Positions 1-6,339 of a DNA stretch of 9,802 nucleotides are shown in pieces. The stretch covers positions 1 through 9,802 of the forward strand of contig DATFYI010000144.1 of NCBI GenBank assembly GCA_035315125.1, written 5' to 3'. How positions within the stretch are numbered: position 1 is the stretch's first letter; the number at the start of each line of letters is the position of its first letter. The notes under the pieces were generated by a model. The model saw only the letters and a list, made by a program, of their open reading frames with translations. It did not search any database and was not told where the DNA came from. The DNA comes from DATFYI01 sp035315125. GTDB taxonomy: Bacteria; Chloroflexota; Anaerolineae; Anaerolineales; Anaerolineaceae. The translations under genes and the position numbers were made by a program.

Positions 1-299
1 GTATTACCAATGATCGTGTTTGTTCCAGGAGTAAAATTTAAATCACAACCCGATGTTGGAGTCAGTGTCGCAGATGTCCCGTCGGGAATATTAGCAATTG
101 TGTATAATCCAGTACTATCTGTTATGGCGCTATAACTTCCAAATGACACGGTTATCCCTCCATTACCAAGGGAATAATTATCGGTTACAGATACAGTGCC
201 GGATATCGAAAAGAACGTATCATCAGCTTGAGCTTGAAATTGAGTGCCAAGCGATAGGATCAATATAATCGTAAGAAGTATTGCAAAACGCTTAATCAT
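1..299 (-). CDS. Secreted protein with carboxypeptidase-regulatory-like domain (5' part only)
   Basis: The ATG at 299-297 opens a frame that runs off the left edge after 99 codons, so the C-terminus is unknown. Residues 1-25 form a clear signal peptide: Lys3-Arg4, a hydrophobic core at about 5-18, and an Ala-Gln-Ala site before Asp26. The mature part begins with ISGTV (32-36) and continues through GGITV (47-51), TDSTGLYTIANIPDGT (60-75) and a TLTP stretch. This is the pattern of a carboxypeptidase-regulatory-like (CarboxypepD_reg) beta-sandwich domain. Such domains often occur in tandem in long secreted or surface proteins, so the full protein may be much larger. The start is fixed by a strong Shine-Dalgarno site (307-311). 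The gene is divergent from the one at 800, with a 500-nt AT-rich gap between them. Its function is unknown; a surface or adhesive role is only inferred. Confidence 0.85.
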   Translation of the reverse strand, partial: MIKRFAILLTIILILSLGTQFQAQADDTFFSISGTVSVTDNYSLGNGGITVSFGSYSAITDSTGLYTIANIPDGTSATLTPTSGCDLNFTPGTNTIIGN

Positions 300-306
300 T
301 TCAATG

Positions 307-311
307 CCTCC
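307..311 (-). promoter_or_regulatory. Shine-Dalgarno site of the secreted-protein gene
   Basis: Read on the minus strand this is GGAGG, with 7 nt between it and the ATG at 299. It is the strongest ribosome binding site in the window at good spacing, and it fixes the start of the left-edge gene. Confidence 0.8.
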
Positions 312-331
312 ATTTAGAATCTTTGCCAGCA

Positions 332-348
332 TAATTGTCAGACAATTA
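332..348. promoter_or_regulatory. 17-bp perfect palindrome (operator or terminator-like hairpin)
   Basis: TAATTGTC (332-339) and GACAATTA (341-348) are perfect inverted repeats around a single A at 340. Read on the plus strand, the right arm is followed by AG and seven T residues (351-357). That is the layout of a weak intrinsic terminator: a 7-bp AT-rich stem, a 3-nt loop and a T-tract. Read on the minus strand, it lies 33-49 nt upstream of the ATG at 299, in the 5' leader or promoter of the secreted-protein gene, where an operator for a dimeric repressor would fit. No known plus-strand gene ends here, so an operator is slightly more attractive. The sequence cannot decide between the two. 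Confidence 0.4.
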
Positions 349-714
349 AGTTTTTTTATAATTGCAACAAATTTATGAATTCGCTTTGGTTTTTCCTCCT
401 TTTACACAATCAATTCCCCACATTTCATCAAGGATATAATTTATTCAAACAAAAAATGACCGCATGGGCCCATTTCTTTATTTACTACTTAATTTCCATT
501 TCTTTATCCCTTTTAATGAAAAAACTTTGATTAATAAATCATCTCATTGCCACCCACCCTTTAATGATTTACCTTTTATTTGTTAAATTATTCACTTTAA
601 GATATTAAAATTATTATATCAAGTACATATTAATATTCAAGAGCATTTTTGTCCCAAAGACTATGGGCGAAATAGGGAAAAAGTGCCCCTGGGAGAGATC
701 GAGACAGAAATTTC

Positions 715-728
715 ATGTTTTTAAACAT
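715..728. promoter_or_regulatory. Small inverted repeat upstream of the 627-aa gene
   Basis: ATGTTT (715-720) and AAACAT (723-728) are perfect inverted repeats separated by TT. They end about 25 nt upstream of the extended -10 element, so they overlap the expected -35 region. That would suit an operator. In AT-rich DNA such a short repeat could also arise by chance. Confidence 0.25.
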
Positions 729-753
729 ATTGTGAAATAGTTATTCTGAAATG

Positions 754-762
754 TGATATATT
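754..762 (+). promoter_or_regulatory. Candidate extended -10 promoter for the 627-aa gene
   Basis: TGATATATT reads as an extended -10: TG, one base, then TATATT at 757-762. It lies 37 nt before the ATG at 800, giving a predicted 5' leader of about 30 nt. No good -35 hexamer exists at 16-18 nt spacing. TTGTGA at 730-735 is 21 nt away, which is too far. The call therefore rests on the -10 and its position only. Confidence 0.3.
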
Positions 763-799
763 ATCGTGCGGTAAGCGATCCTGTTCAAAAGGCAGTCCA

Positions 800-2683
800 A
801 TGCAATTTTTGTTTATGGCGGTTGGCATCCTGTCTATTCTACTGGCATTATTGGCAGAGTGGTTAGGAATTGACAACAACGCGGTTTGGGGAACCGGACG
901 TATTCTCTTACTTTTTTTCGGAATATTCCTGCTCGGATTTGCAGTCCTGCTCCATTTTTGGAAGAGCGGACGCATCTCCAATAAAATCAAACATCAAATT
1001 ACAGACTTATGCCAAAAAATTCAGACTGCCCTTAGCCTTTTTTTTCATGGATTAACCGCTTGGCAGCCTCTATCCTGGATAATATCTATCCTTATTATTA
1101 TCCTGATCTCGATCTATGCAATCTGGTATACCTCACTCGGCAGTTTTACAAATTTTTCGCCGGTAACCAATACTTATGTTGATTTGGGAGATGCCTTTCT
1201 TCACGGCCAGCTAGCGCTCCTTCAGAAACCGGATCCACGCTTGCTTGCTTTACCCAACCCTTATATCAACAGCGAACAGCGCAAATCTATCCCTTTTATT
1301 TGGGACTCAAGTTTGTATAAAGGTAAATTCTATGAATATTGGGGCCCGGCTCCAGCGCTCGTCTTCGCTCTTACAGAATGGATATTTCAAGCCCGTCCCC
1401 CTGACCAACTGTTAGTGCTGATGTGTTATATCGGGTTGGCGATCATATTACTGGCACTACTTATCCAAATTCGAAAGCGATATTTCCCAGAAGCTCCCGC
1501 TATTTCAATTCCTATCTTTATTTTGACAGCCAGCATCAACATTCCATACCTGTTTATCCTTGGCCGGCCGCAAATCTATGAAACCTCCATCATCGCCGGG
1601 CAGTTCTTTCTCATCCTGGGATTTTTTGCTTGGTTTCGGTATCACATAAGCACAAACTCTCATTGGCTTATTCTGGCTGGATTTTCTTGGGGACTTGCAA
1701 TCGCTTCTAGGTATAACCTGGCAGTTTCCGTTGCTGTGTTTTCAATTTTTACGATTTTCTCCATTTATCAATCGAAGAAAATGGGTGGTGATTTCCGCTC
1801 AGATAAAAAATTTTTTTCCTATCTTCACTTTAAGGATAAGTTTAAGGAGATTGCCTCACTGGTAATTCCTTTGGCGTCTTGCGGAATTGCTTTGGCAATC
1901 TACAATTACGCCCGTTTTGATAATCCCCTTGAAACCGGTCAGACATACCAGTTAACTCTTTATGAACCGTTGAACCTGTATTACTCTCTTTCATATTTAC
2001 CGTCAAATCTCTTTGTCTATCTGGCCTACCCTGTTAAGGCTTCGGGAGCGTTCCCATTTTTCAAATCGCTTTCAATCCAGTACGATCTACTGCCTGGTTG
2101 GGCAGCCAGGTCTCCTGGTAAAATGTTCGATCAGGTATTTTTTGGATTATTCTCATCGCAACCAATATTCTGGACATTAGCGCTGCAATTACCACAACTA
2201 ATTGTGGGATTGGCAAATATTCGAAAGAAGAAACCTTCTACTGAAAAGGTTGATGCAACCCAACAACCAAGCCTGTTAATAGGTATGCTTCTTGTGGCTA
2301 GTTTGATGCAATTTATATACTTAGTGGTCTATTATTATGCTGCAATGCGGTATATCGTTGATTTTTTTATCCCTCTCCTCCTGATAGCATATATCACGAT
2401 CTGGACATTTGACAAACAAATCCAGCATATGCGAATAATTCGCTTTTCATTCTGGATATTGATAATTGGTTTAGCCATAGTGACCTTCGGAATCGGTTTT
2501 TTTGCAGGGTTTGATATTCCACCTCAATATCTCCGGCTAGGGAATCCGCAGCTTTTTGGTTCGTTGTATAGCTTCTGGAATCACCAATACAACCAAATCA
2601 TCGCATTGATTGGAGTTCCGGCAGCCTTTGCTGGTACGTTAGCTCGCATTACTGCTCGTGTTATTGGAAAATTCAGCCGTTAA
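800..2683 (+). CDS. Multi-pass membrane protein, putative GT-C glycosyltransferase
   Basis: This is a 627-aa polytopic protein with two hydrophobic helices near the N-terminus (about 1-22 and 33-54), another at about 92-110, and many more up to about residue 595. The first large extracytoplasmic loop follows the 92-110 helix and carries the acidic pair Asp128/Asp131 in VDLGDAFLHG. After it come the motif YEYWGPAPALVFA (178-190), a GFSWGLAIASRYN motif (294-306), YNYARFDNPLETG (368-380) and AAMRYIVDF (514-522). An early periplasmic loop with conserved acidic residues, followed by helices bearing Gly-Leu-Ala and Arg-Tyr motifs, is the style of GT-C enzymes (GT39/GT83-like), which use polyprenyl-phosphate sugars. 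I do not recognise a named member. The start has only a weak AAGG at 789-792 at 7-nt spacing, and no other in-frame start occurs back to the stop at 722. Its stop lies 3 nt from the rmlA stop, convergently. Its promoter is separate from the glycan operon. A structural or transport role is not excluded. Confidence 0.8.
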   Translation: MQFLFMAVGILSILLALLAEWLGIDNNAVWGTGRILLLFFGIFLLGFAVLLHFWKSGRISNKIKHQITDLCQKIQTALSLFFHGLTAWQPLSWIISILIIILISIYAIWYTSLGSFTNFSPVTNTYVDLGDAFLHGQLALLQKPDPRLLALPNPYINSEQRKSIPFIWDSSLYKGKFYEYWGPAPALVFALTEWIFQARPPDQLLVLMCYIGLAIILLALLIQIRKRYFPEAPAISIPIFILTASINIPYLFILGRPQIYETSIIAGQFFLILGFFAWFRYHISTNSHWLILAGFSWGLAIASRYNLAVSVAVFSIFTIFSIYQSKKMGGDFRSDKKFFSYLHFKDKFKEIASLVIPLASCGIALAIYNYARFDNPLETGQTYQLTLYEPLNLYYSLSYLPSNLFVYLAYPVKASGAFPFFKSLSIQYDLLPGWAARSPGKMFDQVFFGLFSSQPIFWTLALQLPQLIVGLANIRKKKPSTEKVDATQQPSLLIGMLLVASLMQFIYLVVYYYAAMRYIVDFFIPLLLIAYITIWTFDKQIQHMRIIRFSFWILIIGLAIVTFGIGFFAGFDIPPQYLRLGNPQLFGSLYSFWNHQYNQIIALIGVPAAFAGTLARITARVIGKFSR

Positions 2684-2686
2684 TTA

Positions 2687-3592
2687 TTAACCAGAATGAG
2701 CAGATCCGCTCTCACTATTCTGGATTTCTTCGTCCAGGACAGCATGCAGATATTCGCTATAATGATTGTCCGCCATTTTTTCGATCATCGAACGCAGTTG
2801 TTTAGATGTAAGGTAGCCATTGCGAAAGGCAATTTCTTCCGGACAGGCTATCATTAAACCTTGTCGGTCTTCCACAGCCTGAACAAAACTGGCCGCTTGT
2901 AATAGCGATTCGTGCGTACCTGCATCTAACCAGGCCAGCCCGCGTGCCAGTACTTCAACTTTTAGCTGATCCATCTGCATATAAACATTGTTGAGGTCGG
3001 TAATTTCCAGCTCACCACGGCTGGATGGCTTCAACTGGGAAGCAAGCTGGGCAACCTTACCGTCGTAAAAATAAACACCCGGAACAGCATATTTTGAACG
3101 AGGCTTCTCCGGTTTCTCTTCCAGGCTTAAAACCCGACCCTGCTCATCAAACTCAACAACGCCGTACCGTTCCGGATCCCTGACAGGGTAGGCAAAAATC
3201 AATGCCCCCTCCGTTAATTGAGCTGCCGAGCACAAAAGGTCTGAAAGACGTGCTCCAAAGAAGATGTTATCCCCTAATATTAAGCAAACGGGTTCTCCTG
3301 CAATAAATTCACGACCGATCAAGAATGCATCTGCCAGGCCGCGCGGTTCCTCTTGTTTTGCATATGAAAAACATAACCCCCATTGATTTCCATCGCCTAA
3401 CAATCTTTGGAACAAAGGGATATCTTCAGGCGTAGAAATAATCAAGATATCGCGAATTCCTGCCAACATCAAGATGGAAAGCGGGTAATAGATCATCGGT
3501 TTATCATAGACGGGTAATAATTGTTTACTGATGGATTGAGTCAACGGATAAAGCCGAGAACCCCTCCCGCCCGCCAAAATAATCCCTTTCAT
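2687..3592 (-). CDS. rmlA: Glucose-1-phosphate thymidylyltransferase RmlA
   Basis: This enzyme makes dTDP-glucose from glucose-1-phosphate and dTTP, the first step toward dTDP-linked deoxysugars such as rhamnose. At 301 aa it is the normal length for the family. The nucleotide-binding signature is at 6-18 (LAGGRGSRLYPLT), where Ser12 takes the place of the usual Thr. SKQLLPVYDKPMIYYPL follows at 22-38. QEEPRGLADAF (80-90), the metal-site region GDNIFFG (107-113), EEKP (158-161), GELEITDLN (193-201) and WLDAGTH (221-227) are all intact. The tail after residue 286 is short, acidic and Ser-rich; its codons carry the hairpin at 2691-2723. The start ATG overlaps the rmlB stop by 4 nt (ATGA), so translation is probably coupled. 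It is the last gene of the minus-strand operon. rmlC and rmlD do not follow. Confidence 0.97.
   Translation of the reverse strand: MKGIILAGGRGSRLYPLTQSISKQLLPVYDKPMIYYPLSILMLAGIRDILIISTPEDIPLFQRLLGDGNQWGLCFSYAKQEEPRGLADAFLIGREFIAGEPVCLILGDNIFFGARLSDLLCSAAQLTEGALIFAYPVRDPERYGVVEFDEQGRVLSLEEKPEKPRSKYAVPGVYFYDGKVAQLASQLKPSSRGELEITDLNNVYMQMDQLKVEVLARGLAWLDAGTHESLLQAASFVQAVEDRQGLMIACPEEIAFRNGYLTSKQLRSMIEKMADNHYSEYLHAVLDEEIQNSESGSAHSG
2691..2723. terminator. Bulged hairpin at the convergent gene junction
   Basis: CCAGAAT (2691-2697) pairs perfectly with ATTCTGG (2717-2723). Inside it, GAGC (2698-2701) pairs with GCTC (2708-2711) around a 6-nt loop, leaving a 5-nt bulge at 2712-2716. The whole hairpin sits in the last codons of rmlA, immediately beyond the stop of the plus-strand gene. 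The plus-strand transcript meets it 7 nt after its stop, followed by a poor T-run (ATTTCTTC). On the minus strand it is followed by TTAATAATTAA. With only 3 nt between the two genes there is no other room for a terminator. The lack of a strong U-tract makes this tentative. Confidence 0.35.
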
Positions 3593-4677
3593 TTTATTTG
3601 AGCTCCTCGTTCACCGTAATTTTTATCGAGCCACCCGCGAAAGTCGGCTCGCTGCCTGATCGCTTCCACCCACTCCATATGGTTTAAATACCATTCGATC
3701 GTTTTAGCCATGCCTGTTTCCAGGGATTCCCTTGGCTGCCAACCCAGTTCTTGCTGGATCTTGCGAATATCCATCGCATAACGGCGGTCATGGCCAGGCC
3801 GGTCAGTAACAAATTGAATAAATTGATCATGAGGGACATGTTTCGATTCAGGATAATGCTTATCCAATAGCTTACAAATTAAATAGATCACATCCAGGTT
3901 GCTCGGCTGGTTGTTTCCGCCAACATTATAAGTCTCACCCAACTTTCCTTCCTGGATCACCTTTAGTATTGCTTCACAATGGTCCTTGACATATAACCAA
4001 TCGCGCACTTGTTTTCCATCACCATAAACCGGAAGCGGGCGTCCCTCCTGTGCATTCAAAATCATCAATGGCACCATCTTTTCAGGGAATTGGCGTGGGC
4101 CATAATTGTTCGAACAATTTGTAATTGTTACCGGAAGTCCATAGGTATGAAAATAGGCACGCACCAGGTGGTCGCTGGCTGCTTTTGAGGCCGAGTAGGG
4201 AGAATTCGGAGTGTAAGCTGTTTTTTCGGAGAACGAAGGCTGAGCGATCTGCAAACTTCCAAATACCTCATCCGTAGACACATGATGGAAACGCGCACTT
4301 TTTTGAGGTAAAGCTTTCTCGTCCAGCCAAAAATGACGAGCAGCCTCTAGAAGTGTAAATGTACCGATGATGTTCGTTTGGATAAATTGTGCAGGCGCCA
4401 GAATCGATCGATCGACGTGCGATTCGGCGGCAAAGTGAACGATGGTATCAATTTTATTTTCTTGTAATAGATTGATGACTAAAGAACTATCGCAAATATC
4501 CCCTTTGACAAACGTATAACGATCTGGATCAGGCAAATCCCGTAAATTTTCTAAACTGCCAGCGTAGGTAAGAGCATCCAGATTGATAATACGAACATTG
4601 GGCTCGGATAATAATGCATAATGGATAAAATTTGAGCCAATGAAACCTGCTCCGCCAGTAACTAACACATTCCGCAT
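3589..4677 (-). CDS. rmlB: dTDP-glucose 4,6-dehydratase RmlB
   Basis: This enzyme converts dTDP-glucose to dTDP-4-keto-6-deoxyglucose, the branch point for dTDP-rhamnose and many other deoxy and amino sugars. It is an extended short-chain dehydrogenase/reductase of 362 aa, full length. The NAD-binding Rossmann motif TGGAGFIG is at 7-14. HFAAESHVDRS (81-91) is the typical RmlB substrate-loop motif. The catalytic triplet region STDEVFG (134-140) supplies Thr135, Asp136 and Glu137, and the YxxxK pair is Tyr161/Lys165. NNYGPRQFPEKMVPL (190-204) and the later GDGKQVRDWLYV stretch are also canonical. The start is supported by AAGGAG at 4689-4694. It sits 15 nt after the upstream fusion gene and overlaps rmlA by 4 nt. 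Confidence 0.97.
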   Translation of the reverse strand: MRNVLVTGGAGFIGSNFIHYALLSEPNVRIINLDALTYAGSLENLRDLPDPDRYTFVKGDICDSSLVINLLQENKIDTIVHFAAESHVDRSILAPAQFIQTNIIGTFTLLEAARHFWLDEKALPQKSARFHHVSTDEVFGSLQIAQPSFSEKTAYTPNSPYSASKAASDHLVRAYFHTYGLPVTITNCSNNYGPRQFPEKMVPLMILNAQEGRPLPVYGDGKQVRDWLYVKDHCEAILKVIQEGKLGETYNVGGNNQPSNLDVIYLICKLLDKHYPESKHVPHDQFIQFVTDRPGHDRRYAMDIRKIQQELGWQPRESLETGMAKTIEWYLNHMEWVEAIRQRADFRGWLDKNYGERGAQIK

Positions 4678-4688
4678 TGTTGTTAAAG

Positions 4689-4694
4689 CTCCTT
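4689..4694 (-). promoter_or_regulatory. Ribosome binding site of rmlB, overlapping the upstream stop codon
   Basis: Read on the minus strand this is AAGGAG, 11 nt before the ATG at 4677. It overlaps the TAA stop of the upstream fusion gene (4695-4693), an arrangement expected for translational coupling inside an operon. Confidence 0.65.
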
Positions 4695-6339
4695 AAAAAG
4701 CGCCCTTCCCAGAGAAAACAGCCTGAAAAGATTGAAAAAGAATAACCATATCCTTCCTCAAAGAATAATCCCGTATGTAGTTGATTTCAATTGCTAGACG
4801 TTGATCCATATCCAGATCGCCACGCCCGTTCACTTGCATGGGGCCTGTCAGCCCTGGCTTCACCATTAACCTTTGCCGCTGAAAATCATTATATTGGGCG
4901 ACCAGCCAGGTCTCTTCAGGCCTGGGCCCGACCAGACTCATTTCGCCTATAAGCACATTCCAAAATTGTGGTAACTCGTCGATACTCCAACGCCGGAGAA
5001 AACGACCCACTCTAGTCACACGGGGATCATTTGGAATTTTATAGACAGGTCCTTTCAGTAGATTGTATCTTAATACGGATTGCACAAGTTGATCAGCTCC
5101 TACAACCATCGTTCGCAATTTCACCATTTTAAATGGTTTGCCATTCTCCCCGACCCTCTCTTGTAAAAAAAACACAGGTCCAGCGCTGTCAATCTTGATA
5201 GCAATACCGGCGATGATAACAAATGGGATAGAGATGATCAATCCAACTGTCGCACCGAGGATATCAATCCCTCGTTTGGCGACCCTTTCCATCAATTTGT
5301 AACCTTCTCTGGTATGATTTCTGGAATACTGTGGAAATACAAAACCGGCGGTTAACCCTGCACCCAGCGCAAGTGCGCGCACAATTACCATTGGAATCAC
5401 AATTAGACCTACTTTGCGATCGTATTTGTACACAAATTGAACAAATGAATATGAAGACAATAAAAATAAAATCAATGCCGCCAGGGCAATCCAAAAGCCC
5501 GTTTTCCAAAATGGAATAGCTAAACCAAAGAATAAAGCCAAACCCAGTAAAACGATCTGCCATCGCTGAGAAGGAGGGGTGTGTGAATCCTTAAAGGTTT
5601 TCTCCGGCAACCAGTTCAATAGAAATGCTTTCCAGTAACCAATCCCATATTTCCTGTGCATATACTCAGCTAAGTTCCGGTCATGTGCATGAAAGACAAC
5701 AGCGTCCGGCTGAAAAGCAAGCTTATATCCTTTTCCTGCCAATCGAAATGAAAACTCCTGGTCTTCAACCGATGGAACGGGAAAACTTTCATCAAATCCA
5801 CCGTTTTCTAGAAACACTTCACGCCTGTAGGCGGCTGAATAGGTATCGACGAAATCAAGCGCCGTTTTCCGTTCCATGGTGGCGTACTTATACGCATATT
5901 CAGACTGCACAAATCTTGCGACCAAGCCTTTTTCTTTGGTTCGATAAACCCCCTTGGCGCCCATTACCTTCGGATCGACAAAAGGTTGGATCATTTCCGC
6001 TATCCAATTACAATCCGGAATACAGTCGGCATCCGTAAAGAGTAGTAAATCCCCACAGGACTTTTTTGCCCCTGCATTTCGTGCTGCTGCTGGACCAGCA
6101 TTGGGTTGGCTGATGACTATCGCCCCCATGCTTCTGGCGAGTTCAGCCGTATGATCTGTCGATCCATCATCAACAACAATCACTTCGTAATCTTTACAGA
6201 AGCTGAGACCGTTTTGGTTTTTTAAAGCATTCAGGCCAGCCGGAAGCGTGTCAGTTGCATTTTTCGCCGGAATAATAACAGATATAATAGGCCGTTTGGG
6301 TGAGATATCTATTTGCTGATCGGCAGGTATTTCATTCAT
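4693..6339 (-). CDS. Fusion of family 2 glycosyltransferase and monotopic phosphoglycosyltransferase
   Basis: This 548-aa protein has two catalytic halves. Residues 18-230 are a GT-A family 2 glycosyltransferase: ISVIIPAKN (19-27), VVDDGSTD (55-62), the metal-binding DAD at 103-105 in LFTDADCIPD, a GGFDESF stretch (180-186) and an acidic VEDQEF (191-196). Three membrane segments follow (about 262-280, 282-300, 312-335). Residues 352-548 are a bacterial sugar transferase (PF02397, WcaJ/PglC-type). They show KRGIDI (355-360), a hydrophobic re-entrant helix (361-382), GPVFFLQERVGENGKPF (387-403), DPRVTRVGRFLRR (438-450), SIDELPQ (452-458) with the catalytic Asp454-Glu455 dyad, VGPRPEE (470-476) and KPGLTG (494-499). 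The second half should transfer a sugar-1-phosphate from a UDP-sugar to undecaprenyl phosphate at the inner membrane. The first half may add a later sugar. Both active sites look intact. The ATG directly abuts the upstream TAG with no Shine-Dalgarno site, so coupled translation is likely. Confidence 0.93.
   Translation of the reverse strand: MNEIPADQQIDISPKRPIISVIIPAKNATDTLPAGLNALKNQNGLSFCKDYEVIVVDDGSTDHTAELARSMGAIVISQPNAGPAAARNAGAKKSCGDLLLFTDADCIPDCNWIAEMIQPFVDPKVMGAKGVYRTKEKGLVARFVQSEYAYKYATMERKTALDFVDTYSAAYRREVFLENGGFDESFPVPSVEDQEFSFRLAGKGYKLAFQPDAVVFHAHDRNLAEYMHRKYGIGYWKAFLLNWLPEKTFKDSHTPPSQRWQIVLLGLALFFGLAIPFWKTGFWIALAALILFLLSSYSFVQFVYKYDRKVGLIVIPMVIVRALALGAGLTAGFVFPQYSRNHTREGYKLMERVAKRGIDILGATVGLIISIPFVIIAGIAIKIDSAGPVFFLQERVGENGKPFKMVKLRTMVVGADQLVQSVLRYNLLKGPVYKIPNDPRVTRVGRFLRRWSIDELPQFWNVLIGEMSLVGPRPEETWLVAQYNDFQRQRLMVKPGLTGPMQVNGRGDLDMDQRLAIEINYIRDYSLRKDMVILFQSFQAVFSGKGAF

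Larger units (their letters stand above)
300..799. other. Divergent AT-rich intergenic region
   Basis: This 500-nt stretch separates two divergent genes and must hold both promoters. I found no convincing ORF in it. A hand-counted line (481-540) is 20% G+C. It contains the 17-bp palindrome at 332-348, a short ATGGGCCCAT palindrome at 464-473, a long AT-rich tract (about 476-640), and a noticeably more GC-rich, purine-rich island at about 661-712. A 14-nt inverted repeat (715-728) and an extended -10 element (754-762) lie close to the gene at 800. No clear -35/-10 pair was found for the minus-strand gene. Confidence 0.75.

Noticed and set aside
395..400. AGGAGG on the minus strand (a strong Shine-Dalgarno-like site)
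   Set aside because: No ATG, GTG or TTG follows at 5-12 nt on the minus strand, and no short open frame could be built from it.
435..440. TATAAT on the plus strand as a -10 promoter element
   Set aside because: No acceptable -35 lies 16-19 nt upstream and the next plus-strand start is 360 nt away; such hexamers are expected by chance in DNA this AT-rich.
464..473. ATGGGCCCAT 10-bp palindrome
   Set aside because: It does not extend further, has no partner copy seen, and is short enough to be chance.
1805..1817. A6T7 run in the 627-aa gene as a programmed frameshift site
   Set aside because: It simply encodes Lys-Lys-Phe-Phe in frame; no alternative-frame extension or stimulatory hairpin was seen.
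2102..4914. 12-nt direct repeat CAGCCAGGTCTC near 2102 and 4903
   Set aside because: A few 12-mer matches are expected by chance in about 10 kb; the flanks differ and both copies are inside unrelated coding sequence.
5625..6038. 137-aa plus-strand open frame opposite the GT2 domain
   Set aside because: It lies wholly antisense to a strongly conserved GT2 region, has no recognisable motif and no ribosome binding site; it is a shadow of codon bias. The same applies to the other plus-strand frames inside 2687-9802.
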